Shown: positions 1-8,160 of the stretch, in pieces
How the letters are laid out: each line of letters opens with the position of its first letter
Position numbering within the stretch: position 1 is the first letter of the stretch
Source of the DNA: CAZFLY01 sp964519995
GTDB lineage: Bacteria; Planctomycetota; Phycisphaerae; Sedimentisphaerales; Anaerobacaceae
Direction of reading: 5' to 3'
Assembly (NCBI GenBank): GCA_964519995.1
Contig: CAZFLY010000004.1
Coordinates: 3,881-67,880, forward strand
DNA: 64,000 nt
Notes under the pieces: generated by a model
Database searches by the model: none
Told to the model about the DNA's origin: nothing
The model's input: only the letters and a program-made list of their open reading frames with translations
Position numbers and translations under genes: made by a program

Positions 1-469
1 CTATACTGAACCAAGCTTCAAAAGCGACGTTCCACCTTTCGCCAGCATCGTTTGTGTCAACGCTCCAAGTAAAGGGAGCACTCTTAACGTCACTTACCAG
101 CATTGGCAAGCCGCTGTCTTGCGTGCAGTGGCCCCAGTGGCAGCCTTTTAAAATGAAGGGATAAGAAGCCACCCCACTTGAATTGTGTGTGGAGAGAGTT
201 ACACTAAAGTATGTTGAATCCGTATCCACCTCAATGCACTGCTCGCCTACACCTGAGCCGGAACCCCAGACGTTGTTTAATACACGGTATTCTCCATCTA
301 AAATGTCTATTGTATCCCATCGTTCACAAAACTCAGCAGCTTGCACAGCGTGAAGTGGCATGATTAAGTAAAGAAGCATACATACAATAACAACTTTAAC
401 AGACTTAGTTTGAATAATTTCTACATGGTCTCTGGCGTGGAAACGTATATTTGTTTTCGACTTTGTCAT
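1..469 (-). CDS. Secreted GH12-type endoglucanase, N-terminal part (runs off the window)
   Basis: An open frame runs from an ATG at 469 leftward off the window edge, giving about 156 residues. An AGGAGG ribosome site lies just upstream (about 475-480). The N-terminus is basic, followed by a hydrophobic stretch and a likely signal-peptidase site after HAVQA near residue 43. The mature part reads like glycoside hydrolase family 12: FCERWDTID, NNVWGSG, EQC, SYPFILKGCHWG, SGLPM and WNVAFEAWF match the family's beta-sandwich signatures. GH12 enzymes hydrolyse beta-1,4-glucans or xyloglucan outside the cell. The catalytic glutamates are expected further downstream and are not visible, so activity cannot be judged. 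The family call is by eye. Confidence 0.7.
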   Translation of the reverse strand, partial: MTKSKTNIRFHARDHVEIIQTKSVKVVIVCMLLYLIMPLHAVQAAEFCERWDTIDILDGEYRVLNNVWGSGSGVGEQCIEVDTDSTYFSVTLSTHNSSGVASYPFILKGCHWGHCTQDSGLPMLVSDVKSAPFTWSVDTNDAGERWNVAFEAWFSI

Positions 470-1096
470 TTAATCCTCCTCAAGAACAAGCATTTTTCTG
501 GTATGGCTTAGAAAAATAGGCTCACGACATAAAAGATGTCTGATGGCGGCAATAGTAGGTGCATTTAACTGTTTCTTTTTAATTTTTTACTTTTGCCACA
601 CTAAGAGTATATCGCAAATCATTGATTTTTTCAAGGTTTTTTATTTCAGCGGCCGGAACCAGTACCAGAAAAAATGTACCGAGAGGCAATTTAGATTTCC
701 ATTCAAACTACGAATCGCCGTTTATGGATATCTCATTGATATGATCAAGCAATTCCAACCTGATTTACATATCGGCTTATGTATGGAGGAATACAAAACA
801 TTCAAAGCTTTGAATATGGAAAGTACAATCGCTTGCTGCAATTGTGTGCTCTGACAATCTATATATCTCGCTATGGCACGCGGATCACCTGTATTCTCCT
901 GCGTTTGAGCAGTTCGCCAGTCACTCATTCCCTATCGCATGAGGGACTTCCACTTTTTAGATAGGCCCGGCGGGCGGAATTACTCCCGAACCTCTCTTTC
1001 GCCCCCCTCGCCTTGAAGCGGAAAGGACGATTTCAAGTTTTTCTAATCCGCCCTTGGCGGATTGCTCGGCTCTGCCGAGCTTGGCGACAAATTCTT
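470..1096. other. Gene-poor spacer with GC-rich palindromes near its right end
   Basis: I see no convincing gene here; the open frames have unnatural composition and no ribosome sites. The first 450 bases are AT-rich, possibly the promoter side of the leftward GH12 gene. The last 130 bases are GC-rich with two perfect short palindromes side by side: AATCCGCC-ctt-GGCGGATT, then GCTCGGC-tct-GCCGAGC (about 1050-1083). They lie just past the stop codon of the DUF3795 gene at 1097. Confidence 0.5.
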
Positions 1097-1690
1097 TTAT
1101 TTCTTCTTAACTAATTCTAATCCTTCCTTAAAAGCAATTTCATTAAGGATTGCTTTAAGAATTTGTGCCTTATTTTTAACATCATTTTGTTTGATTTTAT
1201 CTGTTTTGATTTTCTGGGTCGCTTTGTCTAATGAACTTGTTAGGCCTGTTAAATCAAGTAAGGTTGCTGCTTTGCAGAAAAAACTCCTCGACCTACCATC
1301 GTCAAAATTCTTTATCATTGTTTCCAGTAATTTAATTTGACTTTTCTGCTGTTCTATGAATTTTTTAATTCCATGTTTTTTTATAAAATTCAAATTCGGT
1401 ATAACTTTTTTACTCGATGGATAAGAAGAAGATTCTTGCAATTGCTGATATTCTTCATTACTTTTGAATTTAGAACATGGAAATTCGGAACATTCAGCAC
1501 AAACCTCAAGATTCTTTTTTTTGACACAACAAGTTATAAAGGAACAAGATGGGTGCTTATTGAAAAAATTGGGGCCAGCACATCCGGGACATCTTGAATG
1601 TCCTACCGTATAATATCTTGGACATAAGCCGCAATCAAGACCACAGCAACCTATGGTTGGATAAGTTTTTTTAGGTATATTCATTTTCAT
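1097..1690 (-). CDS. DUF3795-type cysteine-rich protein
   Basis: A 197-residue protein whose first 80 residues are cysteine-rich: CCGLDCGLCPRY, CPGCAG, CSFITCC and CAECSEFPCSKF. This cysteine spacing is typical of DUF3795 proteins, thought to bind a metal, probably zinc. The C-terminal 110 residues are lysine-rich and helical, with no recognised domain. The start is the ATG at 1690; a second ATG two codons later is equally possible. The gene stands alone between a repeat-rich spacer and a GIY-YIG gene and is AT-richer than the housekeeping genes. No enzymatic role is established for the family. Confidence 0.75.
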   Translation of the reverse strand: MKMNIPKKTYPTIGCCGLDCGLCPRYYTVGHSRCPGCAGPNFFNKHPSCSFITCCVKKKNLEVCAECSEFPCSKFKSNEEYQQLQESSSYPSSKKVIPNLNFIKKHGIKKFIEQQKSQIKLLETMIKNFDDGRSRSFFCKAATLLDLTGLTSSLDKATQKIKTDKIKQNDVKNKAQILKAILNEIAFKEGLELVKKK

Positions 1691-1841
1691 AACAAATGGT
1701 ATCCTACATTAAAAATCCGTAAATGAATTTAATCAATAAAAAATCGAAAAGACCGCTTCTGGCCAAACAAAAAGGTGATGCTTTTATCAAAAATGTCGTT
1801 TCGCCAATATCTTTCCCGAGCCGGATTTCAAGAAATAAATT

Positions 1842-2087
1842 TCATAATCGTTTTTTAGCAAATGCCCGGCCCGAAGATGTCTTTAAGTATTTCTCAAATT
1901 CAATTGCTTTCTTGCGATTTGTAAAGGCAGCGGCGGTTTTGATTTCCCATGGTACATATTTCGAGGTATGTACACATTTACCCTGATTGTGTTCTTTTAG
2001 TCGGGCATCAAGTTTCTCTGTAAATCCTGTGTAATATCTATCCGGATATTTTATGGATTGCAGAATGTAAACATAATAGTATGTCAT
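1842..2087 (-). CDS. Small GIY-YIG domain protein (YhbQ/UvrC-like nuclease fold)
   Basis: An 81-residue protein that is almost entirely a GIY-YIG domain: YYVYILQSIKYPDRYYTGFT carries the paired tyrosine motifs and the glycine of the second strand, and LDARLKEHNQGK carries the basic helix. A downstream glutamate in IEFEKYLK fits the metal-binding residue. The frame stays open upstream through the tmRNA 3' end, but the ATG at 2087 begins the conserved domain and is the sensible start. The gene follows the tmRNA in the same orientation, about 130 bp away, separated by palindromic repeats. Proteins of this size occur as stand-alone genes of uncertain role in many bacteria; a nuclease activity is inferred from the fold. 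Confidence 0.85.
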   Translation of the reverse strand: MTYYYVYILQSIKYPDRYYTGFTEKLDARLKEHNQGKCVHTSKYVPWEIKTAAAFTNRKKAIEFEKYLKTSSGRAFAKKRL

Positions 2088-2121
2088 GCCTGTACATAAT
2101 GAACTGGCCCGCCGGGTCGTA

Positions 2122-2217
2122 GCTCGGAGCGCATTACAAAGTTCTATGATTAGCCCGTCTTCGCTTACGCTATGACGCGGCAGTCTTCGCACTATGCCAA
2201 GCTCCGAGCGAAGACTG
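2122..2217. repeat. Nested inverted repeats abutting the tmRNA 3' end
   Basis: Two perfect inverted repeats are visible. GCTCGGAGC at 2122-2130 pairs with GCTCCGAGC at 2201-2209. CAGTCTTCGC at 2181-2190 pairs with GCGAAGACTG at 2208-2217. The second right arm overlaps the last two bases of the tmRNA. CGTCTTCGC recurs at about 2156-2164. There is no T-run, so this is not a standard terminator. Confidence 0.7.
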
Positions 2218-2568
2218 GAGGCGGGGGGATTCGAACCCCCGTCCCGTGATGCTTCAAGACAAGCGTCTACATGCTTAGTCGCTCTATTGTATTTTCGCCT
2301 TGCCAATCGCCAAACGACAGGCTCGTGGCTCAGCTATTTCGGAATTAGTCTCACCTTGCCGGCCCGAACAACCGACTCGGCCAGCCTGCTATCTGACGCC
2401 CTTACCAGACCCACAGGCAAAGTCTGGCAGGACGGGCTTGCCTAATTAGGCAGCCATTCGCAACTGATAGTTGCCAATTAAGTTTGTTGCCGGATGATTA
2501 GCCAGGCCAACCGGCGTCCTGGGCATGCAGCTTGTCGATCCGTCATCCGGTCGAAGCCTTTCGCCCCC
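2216..2568 (-). ncRNA. ssrA: tmRNA (transfer-messenger RNA)
   Basis: Read on the minus strand, the 5' end GGGGGCG (2568-2562) pairs with CGCCTCC at the 3' end, leaving A at 2216 as discriminator. That gives a 7-bp acceptor stem with one G-U pair. The T arm is GGGGG-TTCGAAT-CCCCC. CCA is not encoded and would be added. A tag frame begins near GCA at about 2484 and reads ATNLIGNYQLRMAA followed by TAA, with the usual small hydrophobic MAA end. The length of about 353 nt suits the family. The RNA rescues stalled ribosomes together with SmpB, whose gene is at 61446-61937. Confidence 0.93.
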
Positions 2569-2613
2569 GTATTCACTTTTTGAGAGAAACTTGCCTAAAC
2601 ACCTTCCGCGTTA

Positions 2614-2642
2614 CCATATATATATTATAACACAAATGACAA
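2614..2642 (-). promoter_or_regulatory. Possible tmRNA promoter
   Basis: On the minus strand TTGTCA (2642-2637) is followed after 16 bases by TATATG (2620-2615). Transcription would begin about 40 bases before the mature tmRNA 5' end, leaving a short leader for processing. A TATAAT also lies here (2629-2624) but has no well-spaced -35. Confidence 0.35.
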
Positions 2643-2728
2643 GAATTGTTGGAGTAAAAGTATGCCCAGAGGGCTGTTTTTTAGGCCGAGCCTTGAATAT
2701 CGTGCGACTGCGGCTATCCAGACGACGT

Positions 2729-3193
2729 TTAGGACGTCACATGGTAGCTGAATTCGAGCACCTTCGGCTGGGCCAGCTTTCGGTAATCTGCCATGCTCAT
2801 GCGGATCGCTTTTTCGTGTGAGCCTGCCTGGAACACGATATGGTCGTCCTTCTCTAAGGCCTTATCCATTACGGTCGGCATGTCATAAAGATTACCAAAT
2901 GGTGGTTCAGCTCCCAGCTCGCAGTCAGGGAAGAGCTTGCTCATCTGGTCTTCATCAAGAAGCTTGACGGATTTTGCGCCCAACTGCTTTTTCAGCGCAC
3001 CTAAGTCAATTTTGTGAGACGCAGAGAGAACGCACATCATGTTCTTACCATCCGCGTTGACAATCACCGGTTTGGCAATGTACTTGCCGGACTCATGTTC
3101 CTCTGCTGCCATTTGTTGGGCTGTGAACGTAGGCCTATGTTTAGTGACCTCGTACTTCACCCCTGATTTTTTCAAGAATTCCATTACTTGCAT
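2729..3193 (-). CDS. YbaK/EbsC-family aminoacyl-tRNA deacylase
   Basis: A 154-residue YbaK/ProX-type editing domain covering the whole chain. Recognisable parts are VKYEVTKHRPTFTAQQMA at the N-terminus, KPVIVNADGKNMMCVLSASHKIDL with the conserved lysine and ligand loop, and LGAEPPFGNLYDMPTVMDKAL followed by VFQAGSHEKAIRMSMADY. These proteins hydrolyse mischarged tRNAs, for example Cys- or Ala-tRNA(Pro), in the cytoplasm. Exact specificity cannot be told from sequence. The start is the ATG at 3193. It is a single gene, with a separate promoter for htrA on the other strand beyond it. Confidence 0.85.
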   Translation of the reverse strand: MQVMEFLKKSGVKYEVTKHRPTFTAQQMAAEEHESGKYIAKPVIVNADGKNMMCVLSASHKIDLGALKKQLGAKSVKLLDEDQMSKLFPDCELGAEPPFGNLYDMPTVMDKALEKDDHIVFQAGSHEKAIRMSMADYRKLAQPKVLEFSYHVTS

Positions 3194-3397
3194 ATCATGC
3201 CTCCCGATAATATCGATGTTTCTAATGGCATGTTATACTGCTTTTATATGAGCGGTTTTTAATCTGCTAATCAAGATAAAAATGCAATTTTTTGTGGGCT
3301 GTAGCCGGTCTTTACAGAGTCACCGACAGGTATCAACCAGCGAGTGCTGCGCGGTACAAAACATTGTTGCCGGGAACATGTATATTGGAAAAAGGCT

Positions 3398-3427
3398 TTG
3401 ACAGTATGAACTTGTTGGCAATATAAT
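3398..3427 (+). promoter_or_regulatory. Sigma-70-type promoter for the HtrA protease gene
   Basis: TTGACA at 3398-3403 and TATAAT at 3422-3427 with an 18-base spacer, both perfect consensus hexamers. The start would be near 3434, giving a leader of about 70 nt to the ATG at 3503. It is the best promoter match noticed in the window. Confidence 0.75.
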
Positions 3428-3502
3428 CGTATAAGACTTGTTGATTGGATTTTTCTCAAGGCGGATCGAGATCTATTGTTCTAATTAGTTGGAGGTTTAG
3501 AA

Positions 3503-4993
3503 ATGAGGCGTTGTAGACCCAAGCATAGCAGAATGTCGTTACGTTATTTAACAATCTCAGGTCTGTTTTTCCTTATACTTTTTTTTGTGCCTTTGTCAGC
3601 TCTGGCGGAGGATAAAAACAGTATTGCAACTCTAAGACAGATGGGTAAGGCCTTTGCCTCGATTGCTGAAAAGGCATCGCCCGCTGTTGTGGGAGTTAAG
3701 GCCGAAAAGGTAATTACAGCTGAAGACTACCCCTCATTGCGTGAGTGGCCGTTTGGCAGCCCCTTTAGCCCATTTGATGAAGATTTATTTGAGCGTTTTT
3801 TCCGTTATCGCTCGCCCCGCCAGTATAGAAGACCCGAGTCTCGTCAGACAGCTCAGGGCTCAGGCTTTATCATCTCTAAAGACGGCTATATTCTCACAAA
3901 TAATCATCTCGTAGGTAAAGCTGAAAAAGTCACGGTCAGTCTCGCAGATGACCGTGAGTTTAAGGGTAAGATTATCGGTGCTGACCGGGACTCAGATGTT
4001 GCAGTAATAAAAATCGAAGCGGAGGATTTACCTTATATCGAGATAGCCGACTCTGATGCGCTGGAGGTAGGTGAATGGGTAATTGCGATAGGCAATCCGT
4101 TCGGCCTGAGCCACACGGTTACGGCAGGAATAGTCAGCGCCAAAGGACGCAGCGGTTTCAGGGTCGCGGAGTTTGAGGACTTCATACAGACAGACGCCGC
4201 CATCAATCCCGGAAACTCCGGAGGCCCATTACTAAACCTCGATGGTAAGGTCGTAGGAATCAGCACCGCGATAATCGGATCTACCAGAAATATTGGTATC
4301 GGCCTGGCTATCCCGATAAATATGGCAAAAGCAGTATATACGCAGTTGATTGAAACCGGAAAAGTAGAACGCGGTTTCTTAGGTGTTACCATACAGGACC
4401 TGTCGCCGGAATCAGCGGGATTCTTTGAATTGGAAGATACAACGAAAGGAGTACTTATTTCCGACGTCACAGAAGACTCAGCTGCCGAAAAAGCCGGAAT
4501 CAAACCGGGTGACGTGGTGATTGAGTTTGAGGGTGAGCCGGTGAAAAACATGAATGACTTTCGCAACCGTGTCGCGATGAAAAAACCACGCAGCACTATC
4601 GAAATAACTGTGCTCCGTGAGGGCAAGCGTAAAACTCTCAATGCTGAGCTTGATACTTGGCCGGAAGGTGGTGTTGCTGTTGCCGGCACACCCTCTGAGG
4701 TCCGTGAGCAGTTGGGTATTACCGTTCAAGCACTGACAGATGAGTTGGCAAAGCGTCTCGGATATGAAGGACTCTCCGGCGTCGTGGTTGCCGATGTTGA
4801 GTCAGACTCCCCCGCTGAACGTGCAGAAATTAGAGTTGGTGCGCTGATTATGGAGGTCAATCGACAGAAAATCAACAATCCAACCGATTTCAACGAAGCC
4901 ATTAAGCAGGCAAGTGAAGAAGGAAAAGTTCTGCTGCTGATCAAGGATGAATCGTTCACTCGATTCGTTGTGCTGCGACTTTCCGAAGACTAA
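3503..4993 (+). CDS. Do/DegP-like periplasmic serine protease with two PDZ domains
   Basis: A 496-residue HtrA-family protease for envelope protein quality control. A signal peptide covers residues 1-35 with likely cleavage at LSALA|ED. The trypsin-like domain follows with the triad His135 (LTNNHLV), Asp165 (DSDVAVIK) and Ser239 (NPGNSGGP). Two PDZ domains follow, around 285-375 (GFLGVTIQDL, KAGIKPGDVV) and 400-495 (LGITVQALT, PAERAEIRVGALI). This is the usual DegP/DegQ architecture and length. GGAGG sits just before the ATG; an internal ATG at residue 11 would still leave a signal peptide. It has its own promoter and an intrinsic terminator, so it is a single-gene unit. Confidence 0.93.
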   Translation: MRRCRPKHSRMSLRYLTISGLFFLILFFVPLSALAEDKNSIATLRQMGKAFASIAEKASPAVVGVKAEKVITAEDYPSLREWPFGSPFSPFDEDLFERFFRYRSPRQYRRPESRQTAQGSGFIISKDGYILTNNHLVGKAEKVTVSLADDREFKGKIIGADRDSDVAVIKIEAEDLPYIEIADSDALEVGEWVIAIGNPFGLSHTVTAGIVSAKGRSGFRVAEFEDFIQTDAAINPGNSGGPLLNLDGKVVGISTAIIGSTRNIGIGLAIPINMAKAVYTQLIETGKVERGFLGVTIQDLSPESAGFFELEDTTKGVLISDVTEDSAAEKAGIKPGDVVIEFEGEPVKNMNDFRNRVAMKKPRSTIEITVLREGKRKTLNAELDTWPEGGVAVAGTPSEVREQLGITVQALTDELAKRLGYEGLSGVVVADVESDSPAERAEIRVGALIMEVNRQKINNPTDFNEAIKQASEEGKVLLLIKDESFTRFVVLRLSED

Positions 4994-5037
4994 TGAGCAG
5001 TTAATAGACACCTTAACGCAAACGATAAACAACCTTG

Positions 5038-5062
5038 GCCCCGCTTTTGGCGGGGCTTTTTT
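5038..5062 (+). terminator. Intrinsic terminator after the HtrA gene
   Basis: A perfect 7-bp stem GCCCCGC / GCGGGGC with loop TTTTG, followed directly by six T residues. Confidence 0.9.
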
Positions 5063-5092
5063 ATATAGGCTCTGTTATGTGGGGATTGAGCC

Positions 5093-5974
5093 ATGAAAAA
5101 GAGCAGCAACCAAGTCAAAGATTCCAATCTTGAAAAAGAACTTAAAATCTGCAGAGCAGAACTGAAGGTCTTGCTGGATAACGTCAGCAGCGGAGTAGCT
5201 ATATACGAAGCAAGAGACAATGGCGAAGATTTTATATTTACGGATTTCAATCACGCCGCTGAGCAGATCGATCAAATCAAAAAAGAAGAAGTGCTGGGAA
5301 AAAGCGTTGTTGATGTGTTTCCCGGTGTGAAGGAATTCGGCTTGTTTGATGTGTTCCAAAAAGTGTGGAAAACAGGCAGACCGCAGCATCATCCTGTCTC
5401 GGTCTACAAGGATGAGAGAATCACAGGTTGGCGAGAAAACCGTGTGCATAAGCTGCCTTCAGGTGAAATTATTGCCATTTACGACGATGTTACCGAGAAT
5501 AAGCGCAGTGAACTTGCAACTCGTATGAGTGAGCAGTGCTTTCGCGCAATTGCAAATTACACCTATGACTGGGAAGTCTGGGTTAGTCCAAGCGGTCGGG
5601 TTCTGTGGACCAATCCGGCTGTGCACCGTGTCACAGGTTACACACCGAGGGAGCTATGCCTAATGCCTGACTACCCAAAGCCTGTCGTTTACGAAGCAGA
5701 TAGAGACAGGATTGGCAGAGCCTTCAGGTCCGCACTTAGAGGAAGTACTGGCAACGATGTCCAATTCCGGATTGAGCGAAAAGACGGCAATATAATCTGG
5801 GCTGAGATATCCTGGCAGCCGATATTTGACGAGGAAGGAAATTCGTTAGGTCATCGGGAGAGTATTCGCGACATCACGGAGCGCAAGCGCACCGAGCAGG
5901 CACTGCGCGAAACCGAAGAGAAATATCGCAAACTTGTCAGTGAAACTGTTCATGGACAGAACAGTTCCAAATAA
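5093..5974 (+). CDS. Tandem PAS/PAC sensor protein without an output domain
   Basis: A 293-residue cytoplasmic protein with two PAS domains. The first spans about 20-140 (LLDNVSSGVAIYEA, FTDFNHAAEQI, GKSVVDVFPG, YDDVTENKR) and the second about 150-275 (YTYDWEVWVSPSGRVLWTNPA, VTGYTPREL, WQPIFDEEGN, RDITERKRTE). The chain ends in ALRETEEKYRKLVSE, the coiled linker that normally leads into a further PAS or a histidine kinase, and stops about ten residues later. No kinase, GGDEF or other output domain follows in any frame. It is either a stand-alone PAS protein or the 5' remnant of a larger sensor kinase. It lies just after the HtrA terminator. Confidence 0.8.
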   Translation: MKKSSNQVKDSNLEKELKICRAELKVLLDNVSSGVAIYEARDNGEDFIFTDFNHAAEQIDQIKKEEVLGKSVVDVFPGVKEFGLFDVFQKVWKTGRPQHHPVSVYKDERITGWRENRVHKLPSGEIIAIYDDVTENKRSELATRMSEQCFRAIANYTYDWEVWVSPSGRVLWTNPAVHRVTGYTPRELCLMPDYPKPVVYEADRDRIGRAFRSALRGSTGNDVQFRIERKDGNIIWAEISWQPIFDEEGNSLGHRESIRDITERKRTEQALRETEEKYRKLVSETVHGQNSSK

Positions 5975-6066
5975 AACTCCTACCAAGGTGACATGATTAC
6001 GACAAATGGGGGAAGTCACATAAGTATTGCCACCTCGACCAGCGACGGTTTATACTGTCGCTCACT

Positions 6067-7002
6067 ATGCTTGAAAAAGTGTTGTCTTTTTATACCCGCT
6101 ATTTTGCTATCTGGGTGGTACTGTTCGGGATAATTGCCTATCTAATTCCGGGACCCTTCGTGGCGCTGGAACCTGGCATGGATTGGTTTTTTGCGCTGAC
6201 GATGTTTGGGATCGGAGCGGTGTTGCAGGTCGAGGATTTCAAGAGGATTGCAGCTAAGCCGATTATTGTCCTCATAGGCTGTTGTTCGCAATATAGTATT
6301 ATGCCGTTGGGTGCATTTGCACTTGCGAGACTTTTTGGATTGCCGAACGAGATAGCAGTTGGATTGATATTGACCGGTTCGGCACCCGGCGCTATGGCAA
6401 GCAACGTCATGAGCTATATCGCCAAAGCTGACACAGCGTATTCGGTGTCACTGACCACAGTCTCATCGTTGTTGTCGCCTCTGTTGACACCGGGGCTGAC
6501 GCTTCTTTTGGCTGGCGCTATGCTAAATGTTCCCTTCTGGAATATGGTACTGAGCGTTGTGAAGATGGTAGTACTGCCCATATTTGTTGGCTTCGCGGTA
6601 AGGTATTACTTCCAGCAAAAGATTCAACGCGTGTTGGCGATATTTCCGGCAATATCGGTAACTTTTATCATATTTATCTGTTCACTGGTTATTGCGCTTA
6701 ACAAAGGATACCTTGCCAAAATAACCGGCATTATTCTGGTCGCCGGTGTTGTCTTGAACATTTATGGAATGCTTGCAGGTTACGGTGTTGCTACTTTTTT
6801 TCGGATGGACTTGCGACGAAGGCGAACGCTATCAATTGAAATCGGAATGCAAAATGCAGGCCTCGGGACCGTTCTGGCGCTAAAGCATTTCGGTGAAAAG
6901 GCGGCACTGCCGGCGGCAGTATTTGTGTTTATCTGCATTATCACAGCCTCAGTCGCAGCAGCTTTCTGGCAAAAAAGGGCAGATCCGACAGTAGCAGAAT
7001 AA
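6067..7002 (+). CDS. Bile acid:sodium symporter (BASS) family transporter
   Basis: A 311-residue inner-membrane protein with about nine to ten hydrophobic segments. The BASS-family motifs are present: FALTMFGIGAVLQVEDF in the second helix, GLILTGSAPGAMASNV in the helix-break region, and EIGMQNAGLGTVLALKHF in the second repeat. Family members import organic anions such as pantoate, pyruvate or bile acids with sodium; the substrate here is not predictable. The ATG at 6067 begins a natural cytoplasmic N-terminus, but no strong ribosome site precedes it. A small hairpin (AGCGAC/GTCGCT, about 6041-6062) sits in its place and could influence translation. Confidence 0.87.
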   Translation: MLEKVLSFYTRYFAIWVVLFGIIAYLIPGPFVALEPGMDWFFALTMFGIGAVLQVEDFKRIAAKPIIVLIGCCSQYSIMPLGAFALARLFGLPNEIAVGLILTGSAPGAMASNVMSYIAKADTAYSVSLTTVSSLLSPLLTPGLTLLLAGAMLNVPFWNMVLSVVKMVVLPIFVGFAVRYYFQQKIQRVLAIFPAISVTFIIFICSLVIALNKGYLAKITGIILVAGVVLNIYGMLAGYGVATFFRMDLRRRRTLSIEIGMQNAGLGTVLALKHFGEKAALPAAVFVFICIITASVAAAFWQKRADPTVAE

Positions 7003-7149
7003 ATAATAATTATAAGATAGAAGGCATTGCTTTTCGTCGATATTAATATTACAATCATTATTCCATAAAATTTTGAGTCAACATAGCTGGGCAGTCTTTG
7101 GGCTGCCTTTAAGTTTTGGTTTCAGAAGCAGTTTTGGGAGTTTTGGATT

Positions 7150-8151
7150 ATGGGTTGCAATTTAGCAATCGCTGGTGTTACCGGAGCCGTTGGTCAGGAA
7201 TTCTTGAAAATAATCGAAGAGCGGGACTTTCCGTTCGATTCGCTGAAGGTTCTTGCCAGCAGCCGGTCGGCCGGCAAGAAAATCCCCTTTAAGGGTAAGG
7301 AATACACGGTTGTGGAATTGACCAAGGATAGTTTTACCGGAGTGGATATCGCTCTATTTAGTGCCGGTGGAGCACGAAGCAAAGAATATGCGCCCGCGGC
7401 AGTCGAGGCCGGTGCAGTGGTTGTCGATAACTCTTCGGCTTTCCGAATGGACCCAGATGTGCCGCTGGTGATCCCTGAGATAAACGCACACAAAATCAAA
7501 GAGCACAAGGGCATCATCGCCAATCCGAATTGCTCAACGATTATAGGCATTGTGCCGGTCTGGCCTCTGCACAAAGCAAATCCTGTAAAAAGGATGATAG
7601 TCAGCACCTATCAGGCAGCCAGTGGCGCGGGCAGGTCCGCAATGCTTGAGCTGGAGAATCAGACTCGCGAAATTCTCGATGGCAAAGAGCCAACCTGTGA
7701 AGCGTTCCTGTATCCAATTGCCTTTAACTGTTTCAGTCATGACTCAGCGCTTGGACCAAACGGATACAATTTGGAAGAGATTAAGATGGCCAACGAGACC
7801 CGCAAGATCTTTGACTATCCCGATATAATGATTACAGCGACCTGTATCCGTATTGCAGTTTTGCGCGCGCATTGTGAGAGCATCAACCTTGAGTTCGCTG
7901 ATCCGATTACGCCCGATCAAGTAAGGGACCTTCTTAGCACTGCTCCTGGAGTGCAGGTTCTGGACGACCGTGAGCACAACCGTTTCCCGATGCCTGTAGA
8001 TGCTTCGGGCAAAGATAATATCTTTGTCGGGCGAATCCGTCAGGACGAGTCAATGCCGGATAATCGCGGCATTAATATCTGGGTTGCGGGCGACCAATTG
8101 CGTAAAGGTGCTGCGCTGAACGCTGTCCAGATTGCGGAGAATCTGCTATAA
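7150..8151 (+). CDS. asd: Aspartate-semialdehyde dehydrogenase
   Basis: A 333-residue enzyme of the aspartate family pathway (lysine/diaminopimelate, threonine, methionine). It reduces aspartyl phosphate to aspartate semialdehyde with NADPH. The Rossmann motif GVTGAVGQEF is at 9-18, the catalytic Cys128 in NPNCSTI and the acid-base His241 in RIAVLRAHCESI. Length is normal. GGGAG precedes the ATG. truA starts nine bases after the stop, so the two are probably co-transcribed. The 147-base upstream spacer holds a weak hairpin (GGCAG/CTGCC, about 7092-7109) but no lysine riboswitch that I can see. Confidence 0.95.
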   Translation: MGCNLAIAGVTGAVGQEFLKIIEERDFPFDSLKVLASSRSAGKKIPFKGKEYTVVELTKDSFTGVDIALFSAGGARSKEYAPAAVEAGAVVVDNSSAFRMDPDVPLVIPEINAHKIKEHKGIIANPNCSTIIGIVPVWPLHKANPVKRMIVSTYQAASGAGRSAMLELENQTREILDGKEPTCEAFLYPIAFNCFSHDSALGPNGYNLEEIKMANETRKIFDYPDIMITATCIRIAVLRAHCESINLEFADPITPDQVRDLLSTAPGVQVLDDREHNRFPMPVDASGKDNIFVGRIRQDESMPDNRGINIWVAGDQLRKGAALNAVQIAENLL

Positions 8152-8160
8152 TGGCCTGCG

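Noticed and set aside
543..854. 103-codon plus-strand open frame in the left spacer
   Set aside because: Unnatural residue composition, no ribosome site and no recognisable motif.
2088..2306. N-terminal extension of the GIY-YIG frame through the tmRNA
   Set aside because: The extension is translated tmRNA sequence; the domain starts exactly at the internal ATG at 2087.
7003..7149. Lysine or SAM riboswitch upstream of asd
   Set aside because: No conserved core was found; only a weak GGCAG/CTGCC hairpin is present.
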